A stretch of DNA of 64,000 bases, from positions 62,001 to 126,000 of the forward strand of contig NZ_JAKILD010000006.1 in the NCBI RefSeq assembly GCF_023283825.1, in the 5' to 3' direction. This document shows, one piece after another, positions 25,827-37,044 of the stretch (positions are counted from its first letter, which is position 1; every line of letters starts with the position of its first letter). The DNA comes from Shewanella olleyana. Lineage in GTDB: Bacteria; Pseudomonadota; Gammaproteobacteria; Enterobacterales; Shewanellaceae. The notes under the pieces are model-generated. The model was not told the DNA's origin. It searched no databases and saw nothing but the letters and a program-made list of their open reading frames with translations. The position numbers and the translations under genes are program-made.

Positions 25827-26495
25827 TTAATCTTTTACATTTTTGTCCGCTCTGTCATCGATATCTGGTGTCAGCGATTGAGACAACGCACTACTGTTTC
25901 TAGGTCGATGGTAATGTTTAATATGATGGTCATCGACTGCTTGTTCAAGCAATTGTTTATTATTATCAGCGTCATTATCTAACGCTTCAGCTTGAGCTCG
26001 CTCTTTTGCATTCTCAGCTTGCTGATAATTGGTTTCTTTCTGCCAATCATCAAAGTAATAGTGCAGCCGCTTAGATTTCAGTAAATAAATACATGACCAA
26101 AAGATAAATAATGCATCTAATGCAAAGCTAACACGAAACAAAAAATCATCATGCATAAGCCGTTGATTTAATATTATGGCATCGACTATTAATAATAGCC
26201 AAAGTGCATATTTAATCTTATTAAATAAAGGCCTAGCAAATTCCGGTGCTCGTTTTCGCTCAGCAATAATCAGCGCATAAATTACAACCGCGCCAACACC
26301 CGCAATTAAGGCCATTAAAAAGTCACTTTTGTCAGGATAAAATAACCTAACTAAACCTGAACGGTCACTAAACTGAGTGAGTGATGCCGCAAACACACAC
26401 CAACCACGGGCAAGAAATATCAGTATCAAATACAAAAATATGGGCGGTTTAATGTGGCCTTTCTCATCAAGCCAAGTGATATTACTGAAATTCAC
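25827..26495 (-). CDS. DUF2919 family inner-membrane protein (YfeZ-like)
   Basis: The protein begins with the family pattern W-LDEKGHIKPP, followed by four hydrophobic segments (IFLYLILIFLARGWCVFAA; FLMALIAGVGAVVIYALII; YALWLLLIVDAIIL; VSFALDALFIFWSCIYLL). A long hydrophilic tail (about 75 residues, rich in Asp, Gln and His) follows, which is longer than in E. coli YfeZ. The start is uncertain: a GTG at 26495 has AGGT five bases upstream and fits the usual distance to the KPP motif; an ATG at 26561 or 26588 would add 22-31 residues. Function unknown. Confidence 0.7.
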   Translation of the reverse strand: MNFSNITWLDEKGHIKPPIFLYLILIFLARGWCVFAASLTQFSDRSGLVRLFYPDKSDFLMALIAGVGAVVIYALIIAERKRAPEFARPLFNKIKYALWLLLIVDAIILNQRLMHDDFLFRVSFALDALFIFWSCIYLLKSKRLHYYFDDWQKETNYQQAENAKERAQAEALDNDADNNKQLLEQAVDDHHIKHYHRPRNSSALSQSLTPDIDDRADKNVKD

Positions 26496-26611
26496 TGAAT
26501 ACCTATTATTAACGATTTCGATTTGAAAAAATCTGTCACTGTTTAATACACATGAGGGCATAACCTCATAAAAAAAGCAAGATGCCAAATCTAAACAGTA
26601 ATATCACTGTA

Positions 26612-26652
26612 AATAACTCCCATACCGACTAATTTCCGGTGTAGGAGTTATT
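26612..26652. terminator. Long hairpin after ligA, possible terminator
   Basis: AATAACTCCCATACCG and CGGTGTAGGAGTTATT pair with two G-T positions around a nine-base loop. On the minus strand it follows the ligA stop by about 56 bp, but only TTATTT follows, so termination efficiency is uncertain. Confidence 0.5.
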
Positions 26653-26708
26653 GCTCAGGGGTTACTAATCAAGAGTTATTAGTCAAAGTTCTTACTCAGT
26701 GTATTGGA

Positions 26709-28727
<2,019 letters not shown>

Positions 28728-28740
28728 CTAAAGACAAATA

Positions 28741-28758
28741 AGGCCGCAAGCGCGGCCT
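28741..28758 (-). terminator. GC-rich hairpin between zipA and ligA
   Basis: AGGCCGC / GCGGCCT with a four-base loop, followed on the minus strand by TTATTTGTCTTT. The T-tract is imperfect, so it is more likely a partial terminator or mRNA-stabilising stem within the operon. Confidence 0.5.
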
Positions 28759-28784
28759 CATTTAAAAATTGAATCAATTAAGGT

Positions 28785-29861
28785 TTATGATACAGCCCTA
28801 ATTCTAGCTAAATATTGTTGTTTATTGCTTTCTGTCCACGTTAAGCGCTTATCATCCATCACTTCTGCACCTAAATCATCAGCAAGTTGCTGTGCTGAAT
28901 TAAGCATAATAGAGAAGTTCATTAATGGATCGCCGTGGCAAGGTAAGGTCATAAATAACACCACACCTTGAGTCTCAAACTGCTCCATGTTGTCAGGGTC
29001 AAACACACCTGGCTTTAACATGTTAGCCATTGAAAACAGCACTTTACCATTTCCAGCATTATCTAAATGGCGGTGGAAGATATCCATGTCGCCAAACTTA
29101 AAGTTTAATGACAATAGGCATGGCAATAATTCAGCACCATGTAATTGCTCACCTTCGCGGGCAACCACGTGTAGCACTAATACATCTTGCGGATCGCCTA
29201 ATGGCTCTTCTTCCTTTACTGGCTCTGGTGATACAGGCTTGGCAACAGCCGCAATTTGTTCTACCTGAGGTTCAGCGCCAAAATCAGAGGAGGTATCTTC
29301 TACGATTACTGGCTCTTGCTCTGTAAAGGTCTCTGTAGGTTGCTGAATAATTTCAGCCGCAGACGCTGCTGGCTGAGATGACTCGAAACTATCTTCAGCA
29401 AAAAGCGCTTGCTGAGTAGGAATATGTGGCTCAATGGTTGGCTCTTTAGTTTCAATGGCAGGTTCTGCAGCAGCAGTTTGCAATACAGGTTCTGTGCGTC
29501 CAGGGTTGTAGCTTGGAGCTTGAGCATTTACAGCAGATTGATTCTGTAAACCGATACCTTTTTTAGAGCCAGCTTCATTGACTTCAACATCGTTATGAGC
29601 AGACATTGATTGCATTGTTGGATCTTGAACTGTATCACTGTCTGGTTCATTTTCATTTTTAACGCGTCTGACTTCACCAATACCGTCAGCATCAAAACCT
29701 TGAGAATCGCGCTGTTGTGATTGTTCTTTATAAAACCCTGTCATTGGGTTGTCTTTGAGGGTTTTAGGTTGTTGTTTACGAATTGACCAAAAACCATGAA
29801 CTAGTACTGCGATAATTGCTATTGCACCTAGTACAAACAAAACCAGTTGAAAATCTTCCAT
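28785..29861 (-). CDS. zipA: Cell division protein ZipA
   Basis: ZipA anchors FtsZ to the inner membrane at the division site. The 358-residue protein has a single N-terminal transmembrane helix (LVLFVLGAIAIIAVLVHGFW), a basic patch, a long linker rich in Pro, Gln and Glu (about 50-215), and the C-terminal FtsZ-binding domain beginning LVLHVVAREGEQLHG and ending near WTESNKQQYLARI. The order smc-zipA-ligA with divergent cysZ is the conserved gammaproteobacterial arrangement. Confidence 0.96.
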   Translation of the reverse strand: MEDFQLVLFVLGAIAIIAVLVHGFWSIRKQQPKTLKDNPMTGFYKEQSQQRDSQGFDADGIGEVRRVKNENEPDSDTVQDPTMQSMSAHNDVEVNEAGSKKGIGLQNQSAVNAQAPSYNPGRTEPVLQTAAAEPAIETKEPTIEPHIPTQQALFAEDSFESSQPAASAAEIIQQPTETFTEQEPVIVEDTSSDFGAEPQVEQIAAVAKPVSPEPVKEEEPLGDPQDVLVLHVVAREGEQLHGAELLPCLLSLNFKFGDMDIFHRHLDNAGNGKVLFSMANMLKPGVFDPDNMEQFETQGVVLFMTLPCHGDPLMNFSIMLNSAQQLADDLGAEVMDDKRLTWTESNKQQYLARIRAVS

Positions 29862-29881
29862 TGGTGACCCTGTAATCCTGT

Positions 29882-32800
29882 TTATTCCGCGTCGGCAAGT
29901 GCCACCGCTTCATCGATATCTACTGCGACTATACGTGAAACTCCAGGTTCATGCATAGTGACACCTATTAATTGATCAGCCATTTCCATAGTAATTTTAT
30001 TGTGGCTGATATAAACAAATTGCACACTCTGTGACATCTCTTTTAGTAAGCGACAAAAACGCTCAACATTGGCATCATCTAGAGGTGCATCGACTTCATC
30101 TAGCATACAAAAAGGTGCTGGATTCAGTCTAAATATGGCAAATACTAATGATAAAGCGGTTAACGCTTTTTCTCCACCACTAAGGAGGTGAATTGTACTA
30201 TTCTTCTTACCTGGTGGTTGCGCCATAATTGTCACACCAGTTTCAAGTAAATCATCATCAGTTAGCGCAAGGTAAGCCTTACCTCCACCAAAGACTTTTG
30301 GGAACAGTTTTGATAAGTCAGCATTCACCGCATCATATGTGATTTTAAATCGACTTCGAGTTTCCTTATCGATTTTACGAATAGCTTCTTCAAGACTCGT
30401 TAAACCTTTATTTAAATCATCATCTTGATTATCTAAATAAGCTTTACGTTCGCTCTGCTGCTCAAATTCTTCAATTGCGGCAAGGTTAATCGCGCCTAAA
30501 TGACTGATCCTAGCTCTTACTTTATCCAGATTTTTTTGCCAAACACTGACTTTGGCAGCTTCAGGGATCTGTTTTAGCACCGCCTGAATATTAATTTGTT
30601 GTTCTTCGAGTAATTGGTACTGACCATTGGCCTGACCTTTTAAACCTTCACGACGTAACTTTAACCCGCTGAGCGTTTGAGTCAAGTTTTGAAGGCCACC
30701 AAGCTGTTGTTTTTGAATCAATACCGCACTATCTAGCCGAGTTTGTAACTCTGCCTGTTGGGTGCGATTTGAATTTAACAATTGTTGCTTTGCTTGCTGG
30801 ATGTCTAATTGCTTTGAGAGTTGCTGTTGCAGTTGCTCAAGCTGTTTATCACCTAAACTTTCGTTACTTTGTTGCTGAGATAAGTTCAGCTGATTAATTT
30901 GTTCAACTAATCGTTCGCATTGCTGTTGTTGTTGAGCTAATTGAGCTTGAGTAACTGCAACTTTAGTTTGTAAATTTTGTAATTGCTGACGAATTTGTCC
31001 CACTTCTCTGTCATGTTGGCTTCGCTTGGTTTTAAATTCGCGCAATTGATTACTTGCTGTTTGCCAGTCTTGATTCGCTTTTTGCTGCTCAGATAATTGT
31101 TGTTTATGCAGATTATTAAGCTGCTCTGCTTCAAGCGTCAATTGCTCAATTTGCTGTTTAGCAACTGATATTTGCTGCACACAACTTGCCACTTGTTCGT
31201 CAAGAGTGACTCTTCTGCGCTGATTTAGCTGTTGCTGCTTTAGCAAACTTTGGCTTTGGGCATCGAGCTTACTGCACTCGAGTTGCATTTGATGACATTT
31301 AGCTTGAGAAGCTGTCATTTGTGCATGGACATCAGCCACTTGTTGAGTCAATTCACTCACAGACACTTGTTCACTCACTAACTGAGTTTGTAATTCATCT
31401 ATTTGACCAGATAACTGCTGACGCTCATTTTTTAAGGCAAGTTCTGACTGCTTGCCTTCAGTTTTGCTGATAACAAAGCCGTGGCCCACTAAGTAACCAT
31501 CTTTACTGGCAACCATAGTTGAGTCATCTTTTAAGCCATTAGCGAGTAACTGTTTAGCTTGGTTGATATTTTCTGCCCAAGTCACATTAGATAACCAAGG
31601 GCTGAGATTAACCGGTGCACTGAATTGCTTAGTTAAACTCGCAAGTGAAGCATCAATGCTAAAACCTAGCTCATCACTAATCTCATTAGAATTAAGGTCA
31701 TTAGCAACAAGGCTCTGCACTCTCGTATTTAATACACCTTGAAGCACCAGCTCTACAGCTTGCTCCCAACCAGGGGTGACTTCAACAACCTGCCAAAGCG
31801 CTTGGCTGTTGTCAGGTTCATTGTTGTTAAGCCACTGGTCAATTAATTCATGTCTTGCTGTTATTGATGTTAAGTGCTGCTTATTTTGCTGATATTGCTC
31901 ACTCACTTGTTGCAAATTAGCTTGTTTGTCTTCTAACTCTTCAGTGAGTTGATGCTTTATCTCATCTTCGATTTCAAGTTGTTGCGTAAGGCCACTAATC
32001 TGCGCATCTAACTGGGTTAATTCAGTTTGACTATTTTCATCACTATTGTGTTGCTGCTCAGTGTTTAACTCAATTAATTGCTGTTGCTGCTGAGATAACG
32101 ATAATTGTTGATGCTGCAGTTTATTCTGGGTTAATGCCGCTTCCATTTTTGCGTTAGAGGCCGCATCTGATAACACACTTAAATGTTGTTGTAAGTCGGC
32201 AGCACTCTCATCGATATCATGCAACTGCTCATCGATGATTTGCAGCTCATCCTCGCTAAGCGCTAGGGTTGGCGTTAGCTTAGCAAGCTCAGATTTTAGC
32301 TGCTGCTCCTGCAGTGTCAGCGTTTGTAATTCTTCATTAGCGGCCTGTTGCTGACTGATAAGTTCTTGTAGCTGCTTTTCAAGTTGTGAGTCTTGCTGCT
32401 GCTGATGCTTTAATTGCTGTTCGAGTTTAGCAATTTCAGTGCCTGCTTGATAAAACTGAGTCACCAAATTTTGTTCTGAATCTGATAAATCAGCTAATTG
32501 CGCTTTTAATTGGGTCAGCGTAAGTTCGGTGCTTTCGCCATCGGCATTGGCTGATGCGATATTCACATCAAGTTGCTGCATTTCTTTATCAATCACATCA
32601 GTTTGATTTTGCAGTTCTTGATAACGCATCACTAGCAGCTGAGAATGTAAATCTCGTTCTTGCTGTTTTAACTCACGATACTGCTTTGCAGCTTGAGCTT
32701 GTTGATCTAACTTTTCTAATTGGCTGCCAAGTTCTAACCGAATGTCATTTAGACGCTCAAGGTTTTCTCGAGTATGACGAATACGGTTTTCAGTTTCGCG

Positions 32801-33331
32801 GCGTCGCTCTTTGTAACGAGATATTCCGGCGGCTTCTTCAATAAAGACTCGAAGTTCTTGAGGCTTAGATTCAATGAGCCTTGAAATGGTGCCTTGCTCA
32901 ATAATCGCGTAACTACGTGGGCCAAGCCCGGTGCCCATAAATAGATCGGTAATATCTTTGCGGCGGCATTTCTGGCCATTTAAATAGTAATTAGAATCAC
33001 CTTCACGGCTTACTTGACGCTTAACTGATATCTCTTGATAACTGGCATACTGGCCGGATAATCTGCCATCGAGGTTTTCAAAACTAAGCTCAATACTGGC
33101 GACTGATACAGGCTTACGGGCGCTTGAACCGTTAAAAATAACGTCCATCATCGAGTCGCCACGTAAATGCTTAGCACTACTTTCCCCTAGCACCCAACGC
33201 ACGGCATCAATCACATTGGATTTTCCACAGCCGTTCGGACCGATGATGGCCGTTAAAGGTTGGTTAAAGGGAATTTTGGTGGGGTCAACAAACGACTTAA
33301 AGCCAGCAAGTTTTATTTGTTTTAATCGCAT
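29882..33331 (-). CDS. smc: Chromosome segregation protein SMC
   Basis: SMC dimers with ScpAB compact and segregate chromosomes. Walker A is IIGPNGCGKSNVIDAV. The signature is HLLSGGEKALTALSLVFAIF and Walker B is FCMLDEVDAPLDDANVERF. Two long Gln/Leu-rich coiled coils flank a hinge at about residues 500-620 (begins near LWQVVEVTPGWEQAVELVL). The 1149-residue length is usual. It is first in the operon, 20 bp before zipA; scpA and scpB are not in the window. Confidence 0.96.
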   Translation of the reverse strand: MRLKQIKLAGFKSFVDPTKIPFNQPLTAIIGPNGCGKSNVIDAVRWVLGESSAKHLRGDSMMDVIFNGSSARKPVSVASIELSFENLDGRLSGQYASYQEISVKRQVSREGDSNYYLNGQKCRRKDITDLFMGTGLGPRSYAIIEQGTISRLIESKPQELRVFIEEAAGISRYKERRRETENRIRHTRENLERLNDIRLELGSQLEKLDQQAQAAKQYRELKQQERDLHSQLLVMRYQELQNQTDVIDKEMQQLDVNIASANADGESTELTLTQLKAQLADLSDSEQNLVTQFYQAGTEIAKLEQQLKHQQQQDSQLEKQLQELISQQQAANEELQTLTLQEQQLKSELAKLTPTLALSEDELQIIDEQLHDIDESAADLQQHLSVLSDAASNAKMEAALTQNKLQHQQLSLSQQQQQLIELNTEQQHNSDENSQTELTQLDAQISGLTQQLEIEDEIKHQLTEELEDKQANLQQVSEQYQQNKQHLTSITARHELIDQWLNNNEPDNSQALWQVVEVTPGWEQAVELVLQGVLNTRVQSLVANDLNSNEISDELGFSIDASLASLTKQFSAPVNLSPWLSNVTWAENINQAKQLLANGLKDDSTMVASKDGYLVGHGFVISKTEGKQSELALKNERQQLSGQIDELQTQLVSEQVSVSELTQQVADVHAQMTASQAKCHQMQLECSKLDAQSQSLLKQQQLNQRRRVTLDEQVASCVQQISVAKQQIEQLTLEAEQLNNLHKQQLSEQQKANQDWQTASNQLREFKTKRSQHDREVGQIRQQLQNLQTKVAVTQAQLAQQQQQCERLVEQINQLNLSQQQSNESLGDKQLEQLQQQLSKQLDIQQAKQQLLNSNRTQQAELQTRLDSAVLIQKQQLGGLQNLTQTLSGLKLRREGLKGQANGQYQLLEEQQINIQAVLKQIPEAAKVSVWQKNLDKVRARISHLGAINLAAIEEFEQQSERKAYLDNQDDDLNKGLTSLEEAIRKIDKETRSRFKITYDAVNADLSKLFPKVFGGGKAYLALTDDDLLETGVTIMAQPPGKKNSTIHLLSGGEKALTALSLVFAIFRLNPAPFCMLDEVDAPLDDANVERFCRLLKEMSQSVQFVYISHNKITMEMADQLIGVTMHEPGVSRIVAVDIDEAVALADAE

Positions 33332-33517
33332 TTTGCTTGTGTGGTCGTCCGTAAGGATGAAAGATAATCAATTAGTCTGACAAAGACATTTTACTAACTT
33401 TACCAATCACGCTGCATTTTGTAACGATTTTTATGACTTAAACACACTTTAAGGCTTGTTTTCCGACCAATGCATCACCACAATCAGTAATAAGCAGTTT
33501 TTTCAAGGACGTATTAG

Positions 33518-34282
33518 ATGGCAGTCAAACCCGTAAAAAGTGGCGTTAACTATTTTATTGATGGCTTTAAGCTGATAAAACAGCCAGGCCTTCGCACCTT
33601 TGTATTCATTCCTTTAATGGTTAACTTGGTCTTATTTTCAACCGCTATTTATTTTGCCGTAGGCAAATTAGATGAGCTTTTTGGCTGGATGAACAGCCAA
33701 ATTCCTGAATATCTTACTTGGCTTAACTTCTTTTTATGGCCGCTGGCGATAATCAGCTTATTAGTGGTGATGTCATTTGTATTCAGCTCAGTGATGAACT
33801 GGATAGCGGCACCATTTAATGGCTTATTAGCTGAAAAAGTCGAAATGCATCTAACAGGTAAGTCATTAAACTCTGGCACGACTATCGACTTAATTAAAGA
33901 TCTGCCCCGTATTCTTGGCCGAGAATGGATAAAACTTAAATACTATTTGCCAAGAGCATTAATCTTCTTAGTTTTATTTATCGTTCCTGTGGTTGGCCAA
34001 ACCGCTGCGCCAATTTTATGGTTTTTGTTTAGTGCTTGGATGATGGCTATCCAATATTGTGACTTCCCGTTTGATAACCATAAGGTGCCATTTAACGATA
34101 TGAAATTCGCCTTAAGTCAAACGAAAGGTACCAGTTATACCTTTGGTGCAACCGTGACTTTATTCTCAATGATCCCGATTGTTAACTTCATTGTAATGCC
34201 TGTTGCCATTTGTGGCGCTACGGCTATGTGGGTGGATAAGTATCGTGAAGCCTATAAACATCCTGAAATCGCCCCAGAATAA
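33518..34282 (+). CDS. cysZ: Sulfate transporter CysZ
   Basis: CysZ is an inner-membrane sulfate uptake protein for cysteine synthesis. The 254-residue protein has about four hydrophobic segments (TFVFIPLMVNLVLFSTAIYFA; FFLWPLAIISLLVVMSFVF; ALIFLVLFIVPVVGQTAAP; IPIVNFIVMPVAICGATA) and the motifs WIAAPFNGLLAEKVE and YLDYPxDNH-like QYCDFPFDNH, matching E. coli CysZ. It is divergent from smc across a 186-bp region. In E. coli cysK is next; here cysK is about 5.5 kb away. Confidence 0.95.
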   Translation: MAVKPVKSGVNYFIDGFKLIKQPGLRTFVFIPLMVNLVLFSTAIYFAVGKLDELFGWMNSQIPEYLTWLNFFLWPLAIISLLVVMSFVFSSVMNWIAAPFNGLLAEKVEMHLTGKSLNSGTTIDLIKDLPRILGREWIKLKYYLPRALIFLVLFIVPVVGQTAAPILWFLFSAWMMAIQYCDFPFDNHKVPFNDMKFALSQTKGTSYTFGATVTLFSMIPIVNFIVMPVAICGATAMWVDKYREAYKHPEIAPE

Positions 34283-34315
34283 CCTTTAAAACCGACTAAA
34301 TAGAATTGACTAAAC

Positions 34316-34342
34316 GCCCTAACTTCCAGTTGGGGCTTTTTT
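34316..34342 (+). terminator. Terminator after cysZ
   Basis: GCCCTAACT and AGTTGGGGC form a 9-bp stem with one G-T pair and a TCC loop, followed by six T. Confidence 0.85.
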
Positions 34343-34486
34343 ATATTTGTTAGCACCAAACCTTCAACAATAACCTTCAGCAACAAGCGTAGTAACAATT
34401 TGAAACTATTATCACACAAATAATTAACGACCTTTTTGTAAGTTTTTGCGACAATTGCTCAAACAACATAAAAATCAGCGTGTATT

Positions 34487-36841
34487 GTGAACAAAATCTT
34501 TTCTATTCAGACTCTTTCAGCTGGATTGTTATTGGCGGGAAGCACTTTATCAGCCCCTGTATTAGCCGGTAATCCACAACAATTCAATGTCACTATTCCA
34601 ACCTTATCTGCAGGTGTTGAGATAGATGGCGACTTATCAGAATCACAATGGCAACAAGCCGCAAACGTACAGCTTAAATATGAAACCTCACCAGGTGAAA
34701 ACATTGCAGCCCCTGTGACCACTGATGCCAAAATTTTTGCCACAGAAACCAGTTTATTCGTTGCCTTTATTGCTCATGATATTGACCCAACTAAAATAAG
34801 AGCAAACTTACGCGACCGAGATAATTCTTGGGGTGACGATCAAGTGGGTATCAAGCTTGATACGTTTAACAATGCACGTCTGGCTTATCAATTTTTTATC
34901 AATCCTTATGGCGTCCAAAATGACTCAATAGAAAATGAGCTTACTGGGCAAGAAAGTGATGCGTGGGATGGTATTTGGTACAGTAGCGGCAAACTTACGC
35001 CACAAGGTTACCAAGTTGAAGTTGAACTGCCTTTAAGGTTATTTAACTTTGATGACAGTAAAGACATCCAAACTTGGGGAATTGAATTAGTCCGATTTTA
35101 TCCTCGTAATGAAACCCATAGAATATCGAGCCACAAGATTGACCGAAATGTGTCATGTCAGTTATGTCAGCTTGGGACGGTGACTGGTCTTGCGGGGGCT
35201 CAACAAGGGCAAGATATTCAAATAACTCCTTCATTAGTTGGCTCACGTAACAGTCAACGAGAGTTAAACCCAAATCAGCCTTGGGAAGACGACGATAACG
35301 TCGAAGTCGGTCTAGACCTGCGCTGGGGGATCACCCCAACAACATTATTAAACGCCACTATCAACCCTGATTTCTCTCAAGTTGAAGCGGATTCAGGCCA
35401 GCTCGATGTGAATAACAACTTTGCTTTGTTTTATCCTGAAAAGCGGGCTTTTTTCTTAGATAACAAAGATTACTTCGATACCCAACTCAGCTTATTACAT
35501 ACCCGAAATATTAGCTCGCCTGATTATGGGGTGAAGCTTACCAGTAAAACAGATGATCACACCCTCGCTGTACTTGCCGCCAATGATGAGCAAACTCAGT
35601 TTCTAATTCCTGGTAATTTAAGCTCTGATGTCGCCACAATCGAAGAGGAAAGTTATAACCTCGCCGCGCGTTACCGGTTTGACCCGAGCAAAACATTATC
35701 TTTTGGTGGTCTAGTTACTGCAAAACAATCAGATAATTATCATAACTATGTCGCCAGTGTTGACACTAAATGGCAACCCACAGAGCAAGACACTTTTACT
35801 GCTCAATATGTGTTTTCTGATACCGAGTATCCTGAAGACTTTTTCCAGCAGTTTTGTAATGGCGATGATTGCTCAACGCCACCACAAGAATGTGAAACAG
35901 GTAATTGTGATTATAACGAACGTGTTCTGCGTACCAAAAAACAAGATAACTTTTCAGACACTATGTACCGCATAAGTTATGACCATGAACAACGTAACTG
36001 GCGCGCCTTTTCTCGTTTCGAGTCAATTGGCGAAGATTTTAGAGCCGACTTAGGTTTTATCGAACGCATTGATGCCAGTAAGTTTGTCGCTGGCGGTAAT
36101 TACTATTGGTATCCAACAGATAGCTTTTTTAACAAAATTGATTTTGGTGGTGATTGGGATATTACCCATAATCAAAATAATGAAAAAATAGAGCAAGAAG
36201 CCGAAGCGGCAATCAGGCTCAATGGTGGTTGGCAGAGTTACATTGCCAGTGGCTATGTTCATAAAGACCGAGTGGGCCGTCGCGAAGACACGTCATCGTT
36301 AGCAATTGATGACAACACCACCATGTATACCATTGACTTGATGTGGTTTTATACTAACTTTGTCCCGCTTGAATCGTTAAAACTTGAGTTAGATGTGAAC
36401 TATGGCGATGACATTGATTATGCAAACGATCGCCCTGCCACTGTCACCATGTTTAATCCTGCTTTTGAGTGGAAAATCACTGAGTCGGTTATCTTAGATG
36501 TGAACCATAAATACCAAGCTTTGGATGTTGATGAAGGCCGTTTATTTACCGCGAATTTAACTGACTTGCGCCTTAACTGGCAAATCACCTTAAACAGCTT
36601 TTTACGTTTAACCAGTGTTTATACCGATATTGAACGCGACCCAGATTTATACAAATATCAAACGCCAAATGAGCAATATCAACAATTAGGCAATGAAATT
36701 TTATACGGTTATAAACTCAATCCACAAAGTGTATTTTATGTCGGTTATTCAGATGGGTTAATTGCAGATGATGATATTGACTCATTAACCAAACGAGATG
36801 AAACCTACTTTATGAAGGTCAGTTATGCTTGGTTGCTGTAG
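34487..36841 (+). CDS. Outer-membrane CBM9-like / DUF5916 protein
   Basis: A 784-residue exported protein. Residues 1-27 form a signal peptide (ending STLSAPVLAG). Residues about 35-230 resemble a CBM9-type beta-sandwich (VEIDGDLSESQWQQA, FFINPYGVQNDSI). The remainder is a long series of amphipathic beta-strands ending in the aromatic-rich YFMKVSYAWLL, suggesting a beta-barrel of the DUF5916 family. Two short cysteine-rich loops are present (CQLCQL; CNGDDCSTPPQECETGNC). The start is a GTG at 34487 without a clear ribosome site. Function unknown; carbohydrate or surface-ligand binding is an inference from the CBM9 fold. Confidence 0.78.
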   Translation: MNKIFSIQTLSAGLLLAGSTLSAPVLAGNPQQFNVTIPTLSAGVEIDGDLSESQWQQAANVQLKYETSPGENIAAPVTTDAKIFATETSLFVAFIAHDIDPTKIRANLRDRDNSWGDDQVGIKLDTFNNARLAYQFFINPYGVQNDSIENELTGQESDAWDGIWYSSGKLTPQGYQVEVELPLRLFNFDDSKDIQTWGIELVRFYPRNETHRISSHKIDRNVSCQLCQLGTVTGLAGAQQGQDIQITPSLVGSRNSQRELNPNQPWEDDDNVEVGLDLRWGITPTTLLNATINPDFSQVEADSGQLDVNNNFALFYPEKRAFFLDNKDYFDTQLSLLHTRNISSPDYGVKLTSKTDDHTLAVLAANDEQTQFLIPGNLSSDVATIEEESYNLAARYRFDPSKTLSFGGLVTAKQSDNYHNYVASVDTKWQPTEQDTFTAQYVFSDTEYPEDFFQQFCNGDDCSTPPQECETGNCDYNERVLRTKKQDNFSDTMYRISYDHEQRNWRAFSRFESIGEDFRADLGFIERIDASKFVAGGNYYWYPTDSFFNKIDFGGDWDITHNQNNEKIEQEAEAAIRLNGGWQSYIASGYVHKDRVGRREDTSSLAIDDNTTMYTIDLMWFYTNFVPLESLKLELDVNYGDDIDYANDRPATVTMFNPAFEWKITESVILDVNHKYQALDVDEGRLFTANLTDLRLNWQITLNSFLRLTSVYTDIERDPDLYKYQTPNEQYQQLGNEILYGYKLNPQSVFYVGYSDGLIADDDIDSLTKRDETYFMKVSYAWLL

Positions 36842-36842
36842 T

Positions 36843-36890
36843 TTTAGATTTAGATTTAGACTTAGACTTAGACTTAGACTTAGACTTAGT
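36843..36890. repeat. Hexamer tandem repeat, eight units
   Basis: TTTAGA three times (36843-36860), CTTAGA four times (36861-36884), then CTTAGT. The array starts directly after the stop codon of the DUF5916 gene. Confidence 0.95.
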
Positions 36891-36991
36891 TTAGCTGTTC
36901 ACCTCGACAAATTAAAAGCTTAACCACGGCTCATCAACTCAACTTTAAGTAGTTGAAGAGCCTATCAATAAACTTAAAATATCAGTGAACT

Positions 36992-37018
36992 AAAAAGGAC
37001 TGCTTAGCAGTCCTTTTA
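36992..37018. terminator. Bidirectional terminator, DUF5916 gene / diguanylate cyclase gene
   Basis: AAAAGGACTGC and GCAGTCCTTTT form a perfect 11-bp stem with a TTA loop. A and T runs on either side suit both converging genes. Confidence 0.88.
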
Positions 37019-37044
37019 AATGTGTGTTATTCAAATAAAATCCA

